This document shows, piece after piece, positions 1-8,464 of a stretch of DNA of 64,000 bases; within the stretch, counting starts at the first letter, position 1; every line of letters starts with the position of its first letter. The stretch is from NCBI RefSeq assembly GCF_000350225.1, contig NW_005179067.1, positions 1 through 64,000 on the forward strand, read 5' to 3'. The notes under the pieces are model-generated. The model was not told where the DNA came from. It did not search any database and saw only the letters and a list, made by a program, of their open reading frames with translations. The position numbers were made by a program, and so were the translations under genes. Origin of the DNA: Chondrus crispus. Lineage: Eukaryota; Rhodophyta; Florideophyceae; Gigartinales; Gigartinaceae.

Positions 1-828
1 CCCCGCCACCTCCGGTAACACGAACCGCCGGGGGTCGACCTGTCTTGCGTTAGACAGGAACGATCCCATCCGGTCGACGAAGAGGACCTCCGCGACACTG
101 TACGCGAAGGTACGATCTCCGATCAGCTCGTCCGGCAGCTGGTACCCGGAGCCGCCGCCTTCGCCCATCAACCGGTGCAGAACGGACGACGCCTCCTGCA
201 CACCACCGGCTTCGTGAACCTTGAACACGCGGGCTAGGTCGGAACGAAGCCACGTGCAGGAAGAAAGTTCCTCGACGGTTACCCCCGAGCGGCCGCGGCG
301 GCGCCAGGGGTACCGTAGCTCGCTGATGGGGAGCGGTGGGACTTCGAACGACGGTACCCCTAGCCACCGAGTGGCAGAGGGCGACTCCCCCTCCCTATTG
401 ACGGTAGAGGGAAGGGGATCACGGGGTGGAGGACCGAAGGACGCGCCATCCATCTTGCGGGCCGCCCCCGACGCGAGGGGAGCGGCCGAGCCGCACCGGG
501 CGGCAGAGAGAGCGGAAGGCGGGATGTCGGCTGCTGGGACGGAAGGGGTAGCCGGGCGAAACGAAAGGACCGGCTTGGATGGCCCCTCACCGGGGGCCAC
601 CAGTTCCAAAGACACGGTCGTGGACCGCGAGCGGGACTTCTGGAAACCCGGCGGAGGGAGCGGACCCGCTTGGGCCAGGACGACGCCACCCTCACGCCGT
701 CCGGATGACGCACTTGGGAGTCCGAGCCCGCTCGAAGGCGGGGTCCCGACGGCCACCGCCTCCGCCATAGTTGGCTTCACGACGCCCGGGGGTGACTGCG
801 GGAGAGGAATAGACCGCGGGTCGGCCAT
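1..828 (-). CDS. antisense accessory ORF of element F (partial)
   Basis: The minus strand is open from an ATG at 828 down to base 1, about 276 codons with no stop, so the frame runs off the window. The protein starts MADPRSIPLPQ and has a Pro/Ser-rich first part. Near residue 170 comes the motif GVTVEEF, and then a more hydrophobic stretch with FVDRMGSFL. Elements A and C have a Pro-rich start followed by MTVDEY or MTVDAY in the same place, again on the strand opposite to pol and just before the 3' LTR. I therefore treat it as a divergent member of the same antisense family. No known domain is recognised. Membership is inference; the open frame is seen directly. Confidence 0.6.
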   Translation of the reverse strand, partial: MADPRSIPLPQSPPGVVKPTMAEAVAVGTPPSSGLGLPSASSGRREGGVVLAQAGPLPPPGFQKSRSRSTTVSLELVAPGEGPSKPVLSFRPATPSVPAADIPPSALSAARCGSAAPLASGAARKMDGASFGPPPRDPLPSTVNREGESPSATRWLGVPSFEVPPLPISELRYPWRRRGRSGVTVEELSSCTWLRSDLARVFKVHEAGGVQEASSVLHRLMGEGGGSGYQLPDELIGDRTFAYSVAEVLFVDRMGSFLSNARQVDPRRFVLPEVAG

Positions 829-1017
829 GCTGACACGGGCGGTGACGCGAGAGGGGACGACCAAATGGCGCTGTCAAGGACGAAGTGGGACAGTGCGCAA
901 AAGGGGGGGGGAAATTCGTATACCAGGTCGGATCTGCTCGCGGTTCAGGGAGTGGGACGGACAGGTTCTGCAAGCCTCAGGAGTAAACGCGGACGTTCAC
1001 TCTTGAGGGGGGGGTGA

Positions 1018-1610
1018 TGTGGTATAACCCCAAACGCAAATTAGATTAGGATTGGATCAGGGACAGTAAGGCAACGAGCCTTACAGCCATGCGCGCACAC
1101 ACGTGTCCTCCACGTGTACGGGACGCGTACTACACGTGGACTGTCAGCCCCGCCGGCTGACAGCGCTACAGTGTCGGTAGACCGGCACTACTGTAGAGTT
1201 ATGATAGACTACGATGTACATTAAATATGAGCGGACCGCCGGCGGTGGAGGACGACAAGCACGGACTTGTCAAGGATCCTCCACCTTGGTCCGCCCGCTT
1301 ACTTTTAGGTACTTCCGTCCGTTTTACCTAGGAGTCGCACCGCGCGCGGGTTGAGGACGCGCGTAGCACGCCCACGAGCCGGCTCCGCCTCCGCCCGTCG
1401 GTACTGGATCGTCACCCAGTACCGCTCCGGGGCGTCGAGGCGTAGAACCGCTCGCGCGTGCGCGCGTCCTCCCCGATCCCGCTCTACCAACGCTACCTCG
1501 AGCCCGTGCTCGGTACCGTGGGTGGGCCGTGCTTCTGTCTTCCCGCCGATCGGGGTCTTTCCGAACTGTCAGTACTCACCCCCCTCGTCGTTGGGGGTGA
1601 TTATACTACA
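1018..1610 (+). repeat. 3' LTR of element F
   Basis: A 593-bp LTR begins TGTGGTATAAC and ends TTATACTACA, so its ends are short inverted repeats. It is preceded by a G-rich polypurine tract. Inside are CACGTG boxes near 1100–1135, a perfect 9-bp stem (CTGTCAGCC with GGCTGACAG) near 1139–1162, and a larger nested stem at about 1230–1302. Its ends match those of LTRs in elements A, B and C, but its interior is clearly different, so it is a sister subfamily. Confidence 0.75.
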
Positions 1611-1624
1611 AGTGGGCGAGCCCC

Positions 1625-4600
1625 GTGGTCTTCGTCCCTAAAAAGGACGGGACCATGCGGTTCTGCGTGGACTACCGCAAGCTAAACGCCGTTACGGTTC
1701 GCGACTCCTACCCACTACCGCGCATGGACGAATGTATCGACTCGCTCGGCGATGCCACTGTCTTTACCACGCTAGACTGTAATAGCGGGTATTGGCAGGT
1801 GGAGATCGCCGAGGAGGACCGCGATAAAACAACGTTCGCGTCGCATTCGGGCCTCTACCGCTTTCTACGCATGCCGTTCGGTCTCAAAAACGCGCCCGCG
1901 ACATTTCAACGAGCGGTCGACATCATCCTGTCCCGCGTGAAATGGGAGACCGCGTTGGTCTACCTTGATGACGTCATTGTCTACTCGCGAACCGTTACGG
2001 AACATATGGCACACGTGCGCGAGGTACTACGCTTGCTACAAGACGCCGGCGTATCGCTAAAACTATCGAAGTGCGCGTTTTTCGATACGTCGGTTACCTA
2101 CCTGGGTCATGTTATCCGACCGGGACGGCTGGAGGTCGAGCGTCGCAACGTTGTCGCAATCGAGCGGGCGCGCGCGCCAACTAACCAAACGGAGCTACGG
2201 TCCTTTCTCGGTATGTGTAATGTCTACAGGAGATTCGTCAAGGGCTTTGCGAAGATCGCCGCACCGCTTAATCGGAAGACCGGCAAAAATCAGCCCTTCG
2301 AGTTCGGGGTCCTATCCGATGCGGAATACGAAACATTTGAGGCGCTGAAGAAGCGCCTCGTGTCACCGCCAATCCTCGCGTTGCCCCGTTACGGTCAGAA
2401 GTACACGCTGGACACCGACGCGTGCGGACACCGAGTTGGCTGCGCCCTTTTACAGGAGCAGCCCGACGGGTGTCGCCTACCGATCGGGTACTGGAGCCGC
2501 GCGCTAACAGACGCGGAACGCAACTATACGACCACCGAGAAGGAATGCTTGGCCGTAGTGTGGAGCATTCTCACGCTACGGCCGTACCTGTACGGAAGCA
2601 CGTTTAATCTCCGCACAGATCATGAGGCCCTGCGCTGGGTCCTCAATCTGGCGGACAGTTCCGGGCGGCTCGCACGCTGGCGCCTACGCTTGGCGGAGTA
2701 CGACTACGACGTACAGTACCGCCCGGGCGTCAAGCACCAACTCGCGGACGGCGTCTCGCGCCTACGCACCGACGGCGGTCACACCGCTCCGGTCGATGAC
2801 GAGGTCCCGTGCTTCGTTGTCCAGTCGCAGGAAGGCAGCGAGCCCCTCCTGGACAAGGTGCACTGGGACCCGACACAAGACCGTCCGGACGGATTTCACG
2901 CGCTCGCGGTAACTCCCGAGGAACGCGACGTGGCTTCCATCTCGGTTGAGGATTTCCTACGCGAGCAGGCGGACGACGCGTTCTGTCGCGTCGCTGCCGA
3001 AACGGTCGGAGAGCCTAATTCTAAGTTTGAAGTCGACCGCTACGGTTTCCTTGTAAGGAAGTCCCCGCTCGATGGGACCTTACAACGCGTGGTACCGACT
3101 CGGTTACGCCCCCGGGTACTGTACCTTGCACACCATCCGAGGTTAGCCGGTCATCCGGGGGGAACGCGCATGTACTACACCCTGCGAAGGGAGTACTACT
3201 GGCCACACATGGCCAACGATGCGTTTGCGACCGTACGGAACTGTGCGTCGTGCGCTGCTACCCGCGGGACGCCTGTCAAGAACCAGAAGGATCTCAAGCT
3301 GTTCCCCGCGGCGGGCCCCATGGAGTTTGTCGCGATGGACCTCCTGGGCCCGCTGCCCAAGACCGCGCACGGGAACCAACACGTGCTGGTTATTACCGAT
3401 CGGTTTTCCAAGCTTACGCGCAGCATACCGCTACGGACCACCACCGCTTCGGTCGTCGCTAATGCGTTCCTAGACAACTGGGTCTACGTCTACGGAGCGC
3501 CGCGCTACGTGCTCACCGATAACGGTCCGCAGTTCGCTGCTAAATTCTTCGATGCGGTATGCGCCCTCCTGGGGGTGAGGCATTATCTCACGACGGCCTA
3601 CCACCCCCAGACGAATGGGCAAACCGAACGGTTCAATCGCACGCTGGTGCAACGTCTCCGACATTACGTGGAGGAGCACCAGCGCGATTGGGACGACTAC
3701 GTGCAGCCGCTGACCTTCGCGTACAATACGCAGGTCCACCGGTCGACGGAGACCACTCCGTTCGACCTGGTGTTGACGCGGCCACCGTCCGGATTGATCC
3801 TTCCCGGAACTGTACCGCAGGGCGCGGGGACCCATCTAGAGGACCCCCGTACCCCGGTACAGTACAAGAGGGCCACGCTGCGCAAGCTCCGCGACGCCCT
3901 CGACCGCGCACGGACGAAACTTACCGCTTCGCAAAAGCGGTACAAGGACAATTTCGACAAGAAGGTCCGCTTTCGGCCGGTCGTCAAGGCGGGCGACTTC
4001 GTGTACGTGGACCGCCCGCCACGTCCGTTGACAAGCGTCGAGCGCCGCGCGCATGCGCGAAGTCCGACCGATACGGACGACCTCTCTGTCAAGCTTCTAC
4101 CCAAGACAGAGGGTCCATTTCGCGTGCGCTCCGCTACAGACACTACGGTCCTGATCGAACAGGACGGCGTGGAGAATCGCGTGAGCATCGACCGCGTGAC
4201 GAAGATGCCACGCGGGCCGGGGGATATTGTCACCCCCGCAGCGTCGACCGAATCGGAAGTCCCCGCAGCCGCCCCGAGCGCGGAGTACGTCGTTGACCGC
4301 ATCGTCGGACACCGTAACGGGCGGGATACAGTACAAGGTCCGCTGGTATGGATATACCGCTTCGGACGACACCTACGAGCCCGCCGATGGGCTCCCGCAA
4401 CCGTTTATCGATCGGTATTGGCGCACGCACCAACGCGGAGAACCTACGCAGGCATAACGCGACGCTTCGCGGCTTCACACCGAACCGCTCGGACGCTCGT
4501 GTTCACACGCGCACCACTACAGGATCGAACCGACAAGGGGGCGACGTCCATCGATGGTTTCCGGCCCAAAGCCGTCCGATTTGCGGTTTTCCAGTGTCGG

Positions 4601-4675
4601 TGCCATCGGCTCCGTCTCGCCCGCGCGCGTGCAATACCGTTCGCGGAACCGGGCTACGATTTTTATTTACCTTAG
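1625..4675 (+). CDS. pol: pol of element A: RT, RNase H, integrase, chromodomain region
   Basis: This is the polyprotein that copies the element's RNA into DNA and inserts it. Visible motifs in order are FCVDYRKLN and MPFGLKNAPATFQR, then the RT active site YLDDVIVYS. RNase H follows with TLDTDACG, TTEKECLAVVW and LRTDHEALRW. The integrase has an HH-CC zinc finger from HHPRLAGHPGG to NCASCAA, and a DDE core at VAMDLLGPL, VLTDNGPQF and HPQTNGQTERFNRT. Chromodomain coding sequence lies at about 4275–4450, with VRWYGY-type residues. It is very close to the pol of element B. In LTR elements pol is normally expressed as a fusion or by read-through from gag. Identification is firm; function of this copy is not implied. 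Confidence 0.92.
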   Translation: MVFVPKKDGTMRFCVDYRKLNAVTVRDSYPLPRMDECIDSLGDATVFTTLDCNSGYWQVEIAEEDRDKTTFASHSGLYRFLRMPFGLKNAPATFQRAVDIILSRVKWETALVYLDDVIVYSRTVTEHMAHVREVLRLLQDAGVSLKLSKCAFFDTSVTYLGHVIRPGRLEVERRNVVAIERARAPTNQTELRSFLGMCNVYRRFVKGFAKIAAPLNRKTGKNQPFEFGVLSDAEYETFEALKKRLVSPPILALPRYGQKYTLDTDACGHRVGCALLQEQPDGCRLPIGYWSRALTDAERNYTTTEKECLAVVWSILTLRPYLYGSTFNLRTDHEALRWVLNLADSSGRLARWRLRLAEYDYDVQYRPGVKHQLADGVSRLRTDGGHTAPVDDEVPCFVVQSQEGSEPLLDKVHWDPTQDRPDGFHALAVTPEERDVASISVEDFLREQADDAFCRVAAETVGEPNSKFEVDRYGFLVRKSPLDGTLQRVVPTRLRPRVLYLAHHPRLAGHPGGTRMYYTLRREYYWPHMANDAFATVRNCASCAATRGTPVKNQKDLKLFPAAGPMEFVAMDLLGPLPKTAHGNQHVLVITDRFSKLTRSIPLRTTTASVVANAFLDNWVYVYGAPRYVLTDNGPQFAAKFFDAVCALLGVRHYLTTAYHPQTNGQTERFNRTLVQRLRHYVEEHQRDWDDYVQPLTFAYNTQVHRSTETTPFDLVLTRPPSGLILPGTVPQGAGTHLEDPRTPVQYKRATLRKLRDALDRARTKLTASQKRYKDNFDKKVRFRPVVKAGDFVYVDRPPRPLTSVERRAHARSPTDTDDLSVKLLPKTEGPFRVRSATDTTVLIEQDGVENRVSIDRVTKMPRGPGDIVTPAASTESEVPAAAPSAEYVVDRIVGHRNGRDTVQGPLVWIYRFGRHLRARRWAPATVYRSVLAHAPTRRTYAGITRRFAASHRTARTLVFTRAPLQDRTDKGATSIDGFRPKAVRFAVFQCRCHRLRLARARAIPFAEPGYDFYLP

Positions 4676-4813
4676 GGGGGGGAAACGTAGCCCGAAGTAC
4701 GATTTAATTGCGCAAGTTGGCGAGGGAGAAGAGCACCGATAATCGGTTTCGTTTAATCCGGGCAATGCCCCTACTGTACTACGTAAGGGAGGAGACGCTC
4801 GGCAAGCCGGTGT

Positions 4814-5413
4814 CTAGAAGTGGCGCGAGCGATTCGCCGAGGGCGCCGGTTCGACGTCGTCGGGCGCGGGGCGCGAGGCCCCGACTGTCGACGAAGACAT
4901 CGGGGGCGCCGCCAGGCGTTGGCTCACCACCGCAAGGACGTCCTGTACGGAGCGCAACTTTGCGTGATGCTCGGCACGCTCGCGCGTCGCCGCGGCAGAG
5001 GATTCCTGTAACACCGCGACGGTCTTCTCGAGCTGCCGAACCCGGAGCATCCAATCGCGCGCCTGCAGTAGCGCCGCCTCGACCGAGGAGGGGGCGTCCG
5101 CCCCCTCAAAGGAGCAAGCGTACTGCAGTGCCGCGAGTGCGGCCTCCTCCCGGAGGCGCTCCGGGGGAACTCGACCGAGCGGTTGACTTGTGGGAGGTTT
5201 CGGCATCGTTGCTGGTCGCGATACGGTTTCGGCCCCGGTCACCGCGCTTATATGCTGAGTGACCGGGGGTGGGTCCGAAAATCCCGCCTCACCGACCGGA
5301 CGCCTTAAGTCGCGCCGCTCCTGAGCGACCCCCTTTGGCGAGTCGCTCTGGATGGAGCCCACACGAGTGGACCCTCCGGGAGCGGGTAGCGCGGGCGTAG
5401 CGACAGGCGCCAC
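4814..5413 (-). CDS. antisense ORF with coiled-coil region, element A
   Basis: This is a 199-residue minus-strand ORF. Its second half is rich in Ala, Glu, Leu and Arg (for example LREEAALAALQYA and VRQLEKTVAVLQESSAAAT), which looks like a helical coiled coil. It lies directly downstream, in the antisense sense, of the larger antisense ORF at 5525–7057. It shares that ORF's strand and base composition. An Ala/Glu/Arg-rich ORF occupies the equivalent place in element E (63,344–63,658). I read it as part of the antisense accessory region. No known family is recognised, and whether it is a separate gene is unclear. Confidence 0.5.
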   Translation of the reverse strand: MAPVATPALPAPGGSTRVGSIQSDSPKGVAQERRDLRRPVGEAGFSDPPPVTQHISAVTGAETVSRPATMPKPPTSQPLGRVPPERLREEAALAALQYACSFEGADAPSSVEAALLQARDWMLRVRQLEKTVAVLQESSAAATRERAEHHAKLRSVQDVLAVVSQRLAAPPMSSSTVGASRPAPDDVEPAPSANRSRHF

Positions 5414-5524
5414 CGTATCGGCAGCGATCGCGAGCGAGGACCCACCACCGTCATCGGCCGGTGCCTCGTAAAGGCCTTCCGCTTCAACGGTTCCGTATGC
5501 TGCGTCGTCGCCGACCGCGCCCGC

Positions 5525-7057
5525 TTAGTCGCTGACCCAAGGCGGCATGTCTAACGCGCAGCCGCGGGCCCAGCTGAACCATACGAAGCCCGGCCGGCCG
5601 GTCCAGTCCAGACTTGCCGTGAAGGTCAGTAGCTGTTCCGCACGCGCCGCGTCGTACGCGGTACCGTCGAGGATTTCCTTGACGCCGACCGAACGGATGA
5701 GGGCAATCAGCCCCACCGAGAGGCGGAAGAGCACGCCGCGCTCACCGAGCGGCTCGTCTCGCCTCGCAGCCAACCGGGGGTCGGGGCACTTCGTGAAGAA
5801 CGGCAACCCCTCGCGGGCAGCCCGAAGGAAGCACAACAACGCGAGCACCGCCCATTCGGACAAGACGATCGCGCGCACAAGCGTGCGCGTACGTTCCGTT
5901 TCGGCTGACTCCGCTCGACCGCGTGGCAACCAATGCGCCGCAACGTAGGCCATCGCACTCGGCGTCGGCACGCAAAGGTGCTCCGGTGCCTCGAGGTCCG
6001 GCCAGTCCGGAGGGAGCGAAGGATACAGGCCTCGCCGCGCTGCGCTGGGCACCGAGAAAAACTCGGTGTTGTGCCACATGTGGAAGAAGTCATCTGCACG
6101 GCGCCAGCGCAGCCGAATCTCCCGCGCAGCGTCCTCGCCCCACCGGCCGCGGTCCGCGATGCTGTACCAGTTGTCGAAAGGGCGCGGGAAGGCCACCAAG
6201 CGGATGTCCGGCACGACGCCATCGTAGCGCCTGTACCGACCGAATAGGTTGAGGAGCGTGACGTGGTACCGCTCCTCGCCACCGCACCGGACGTAGAGCA
6301 AGTCGCTGCCACTCGCGGCGGGTGTACGGCACGGCACGTGTCGCCATCGGGCCTGCCAAGCGCCCGCCCGATTCTGCTGCGCCACGCTACCCCGCCCGGA
6401 CGGAGTCACGATGGCATTATTCGCAGGGACTGCCTGGAATCGCGCCGAGTCCAAGAGGCGGCGCCGCACGTATTCGTCGACCGTCATCGGGGGCTTGCGA
6501 CCGGAAGCGCGTCGCCGGGCTCGCCGCCGCCGGTGGTCCATCGAGGACCCGGGCAGCAGCGACCGGACGGACTTGACGCCACTTCTCAGCCAATTCGGCG
6601 CGCTGGGGGTCGTGAAGGCCCGCCCGAGCGATAGCGCCGACCCCCGCTCGGCTCGCGGCGAGAGCAGGACAGCCGGCGGTGCCAGCGTCTCGCGCACAGT
6701 ACCGAAATCGGCTCTTGGCGACGCCGTGCCCGCGGCAGGCAGCGGCGACATGGGAGGCGGGGGCAGTACCGCGGGGTACGCCGGACCCGCCTCAACTGTC
6801 CTTGGAGCCACACCCTCGGAGGGCAGCGGCGAGGGCCAGGTCGGTCGTTCTTCTATCGGTGGCGCAGCGACCGGATCGGACGCATCAGCTCGCGAGCGCG
6901 TCGCGGGCTCGGCCAAATTGGTGGTCGACTCTGTTCCGCCGCGGCGAGCGCGCTGCGGCTGAAACGCGGGAGTCGACCCGGGTAACGCCGGAGCCCTCCC
7001 GGGGCTCGACGGCGCACCGATCGGAAGCGCGTCCACGGGGGTGCTGCTGTGGTCCAT
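5525..7057 (-). CDS. antisense accessory protein of element A
   Basis: The minus-strand frame is open up to 7648, but I place the start at the ATG at 7057. There MDHSS matches the start MVDHR of the homologue in element C, at almost the same distance from the LTR (329 and 328 bp). That gives about 510 residues. The first third is Pro/Ser-rich and probably disordered. It is followed by SVRSLLPG and PMTVDEY, and then a Trp-rich part with DLLYVRCGGEERYH, FHMWHNTEFF, ILSEWAVLAL, GLPFFTKCPDPRLA and FVWFSWA. Nearly all of these recur in element C, which argues for selection on the protein. No catalytic motif, signal peptide or envelope feature is seen. The function is unknown. Confidence 0.7.
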   Translation of the reverse strand: MDHSSTPVDALPIGAPSSPGRAPALPGSTPAFQPQRARRGGTESTTNLAEPATRSRADASDPVAAPPIEERPTWPSPLPSEGVAPRTVEAGPAYPAVLPPPPMSPLPAAGTASPRADFGTVRETLAPPAVLLSPRAERGSALSLGRAFTTPSAPNWLRSGVKSVRSLLPGSSMDHRRRRARRRASGRKPPMTVDEYVRRRLLDSARFQAVPANNAIVTPSGRGSVAQQNRAGAWQARWRHVPCRTPAASGSDLLYVRCGGEERYHVTLLNLFGRYRRYDGVVPDIRLVAFPRPFDNWYSIADRGRWGEDAAREIRLRWRRADDFFHMWHNTEFFSVPSAARRGLYPSLPPDWPDLEAPEHLCVPTPSAMAYVAAHWLPRGRAESAETERTRTLVRAIVLSEWAVLALLCFLRAAREGLPFFTKCPDPRLAARRDEPLGERGVLFRLSVGLIALIRSVGVKEILDGTAYDAARAEQLLTFTASLDWTGRPGFVWFSWARGCALDMPPWVSD

Positions 7058-7346
7058 GGTCGGTCGTGGGAAGAGTTGGGATAAAGGAATGTCGTCGTCT
7101 GGGGAAGGAATGGAGGAGTGTTGGTGAAGTGTGGGGGAGTGCTGTGTTGGAGTTGGTGGTCCTGGGGGGTTCGCGTGGGAGGAGACAGAAGCCGCGCTAT
7201 CCGAATCGGAAGATATACCCGACTTATATACCGTCAGGTCGGTGAAGAGCCACGAGGCCTGCTCGTCCGCGCGAAGAGGCTTCCGTCCGGTCATCGCACG
7301 CACAGGTTGTGGAAGAGATCGAGGGGACCGCTGGGAAGAAAATGTG

Positions 7347-7385
7347 GTCGCCACGAGGATGTGGCGACAGATAAGGAAGGGGGTC
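7347..7385 (+). promoter_or_regulatory. pre-PPT hairpin and polypurine tract, element A
   Basis: A perfect 8-bp stem (GTCGCCAC, 7347–7354, with GTGGCGAC, 7361–7368) and 6-base loop stand just before the polypurine tract AAGGAAGGGGGTC at 7373–7385, which abuts the LTR. The same layout occurs in C (15,589–15,608, then the tract) and B (25,476–25,495, then the tract), with different but still paired stem bases. The tract primes plus-strand synthesis in this family; the role of the hairpin is unknown. Confidence 0.65.
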
Positions 7386-7992
7386 TGTGGTACAACGACC
7401 GATCCGCGGTCGGTGTACAGTAGGAGCGGCCGCGCGCAGCGGGCACGGGGCACCGTGGCCCACGTGTAATACGCATGATTACCGAACGGGCGCAGCAAGT
7501 GACGGGTGTACGCTTGGGTACACGTGTAGTGTAAGGAACCGTGTGGGGATAATGCGCGCGCAGTGTAATGCAAGCGCGTAGTGTGAGGATCCGTGCGGTA
7601 GTGTAATGACGGCGCTAGATTTTCAATCGCGTACAGTACCTGGTCCACAGTAAGTGACAGGTACTGTATTGGACAGGTGTCCCGGGCGTCCCTCTGAGGG
7701 GTTAAGACCTGGACACCGTCCTCGCAGTAAACACGGGGGGCAGACTTGCCCCCCTCCCTTTCGCGCCTACGTACTGCCGTTTCGGTATTCTCTCGCGCGT
7801 TGGCTTCTAACCCGTTACCGGTCGTCTCCGATCTAGCACCTCGGTACGACTGCGCGTAACCGGCCAGTGTGCCACTCCCTTTCGCAAGTCCGACCGTTCG
7901 GTAACCGCGCGCCGCGCGTCTCGCGTCGCGAGCTCCCTCGGCTCATCCTCCGAGCCTCTCGCCCGCTAGGGTTTGAGGAGAGTTGTACCACA
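7386..7992 (+). repeat. 3' LTR of element A
   Basis: A 607-bp LTR runs from TGTGGTACAAC to GTTGTACCACA, a perfect 11-bp inverted terminal repeat. It contains TACTGTA-type motifs. It also has stem-loops shared with the other family-1 LTRs, including GGGGGGC–AGACTT–GCCCCCC at 7735–7754. The base after the end is ATACT, a candidate 5-bp target duplication whose left copy is outside the window. Confidence 0.85.
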
Positions 7993-8464
7993 ATACTGTA
8001 CCACGGTAATGCAGAGCCGACATCGCTGCAGCGATGTGAACCCCGAAAAAGGATGAGGTCTAGTGTCTAGACGCAAGCAATTTGACCTCATATGAGGTCA
8101 GGCATGGCCTTATATGAGGCCAGCTTTTTTTGCCAAAAGATATACATTAAATCGAAACTTTATAAAGTTAGTTTGGACACCATTTCTTTAACGTATATGC
8201 CCTCGGCAATAACATCATGCAAAACATCGGGATGGCAGTTGTCAATACACAGAGAGACTAAGAGCAACCCTACGGCCAATCTATTCTCAAATCTAACGTG
8301 GTTTTTTCAGGATAGAGTCAAATATGCATCTCTACCGCGCACAATTTAATCTATCCTGACATCTAACAAATAGATTAGAACTGGTTCAGAGTCTAACCGA
8401 CCCCCTATTAGAGCCTAAAAGAGTTCTAATCTATCCAATAGAACTCACACGAAACGTGATATCA
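7993..8464. other. spacer between elements A and D, no gene
   Basis: This AT-rich stretch of about 470 bp has no coding sequence that I can support. It holds a perfect 18-bp palindrome, TGACCTCATATGAGGTCA, at 8083–8100, followed at 8105–8122 by a near-palindrome of the same design. Repeated AATCTATCC/GGATAGA-like words occur at 8300–8440. It may be the debris of a small inverted-repeat element. Confidence 0.4.

Larger units (their letters stand above)
1..1610 (+). mobile_element. LTR element F, 3' end only (Ty3/Gypsy-like)
   Basis: This is the right-hand end of an LTR retroelement that continues beyond the left edge. Seen here are an antisense ORF (1–828, minus), a G-rich polypurine tract ending at about 1017, and an LTR at 1018–1610. 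The base right after the LTR is reverse transcriptase coding sequence of a different element (A), so F appears to have inserted into A's pol. The assignment to Ty3/Gypsy is inferred from its layout and LTR ends, which match elements A, B and C; no gag or pol of F is in the window. The left-hand target duplication cannot be seen. It is a fossil element whose overall integrity cannot be judged. Confidence 0.7.
1611..7992 (+). mobile_element. LTR element A (Ty3/Gypsy chromovirus), 3' two thirds
   Basis: The order of parts is reverse transcriptase, RNase H, integrase and chromodomain on plus. An antisense ORF region follows on minus (4814–7057), then a polypurine tract (7373–7385) and the 3' LTR (7386–7992). 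Its gag, protease and 5' LTR are not in the window because element F interrupts pol at 1610/1611. The chromodomain and the integrase-after-RNase-H order place it among chromoviruses. The long pol frame suggests modest age. It appears broken, with a few breaks overall. Confidence 0.85.

Noticed and set aside
221-1006. 261-codon plus-strand ORF
   Set aside because: Opposite strand of the antisense ORF of element F; low-complexity Gly/Arg/Ser composition and no domain.
3559-4302. Long ORFs overlapping the end of pol A on both strands
   Set aside because: Out-of-frame readings of the integrase region, which is clearly coding on plus in another frame.
6411-7245. Plus-strand ORFs across the antisense region of A
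   Set aside because: Shadow of the Pro-rich antisense coding sequence; not conserved in C.
7058-7648. Upstream extension of the antisense ORF of element A into the LTR
   Set aside because: The extension reads through LTR sequence and has no counterpart in element C; the start at 7057 matches the start in C.
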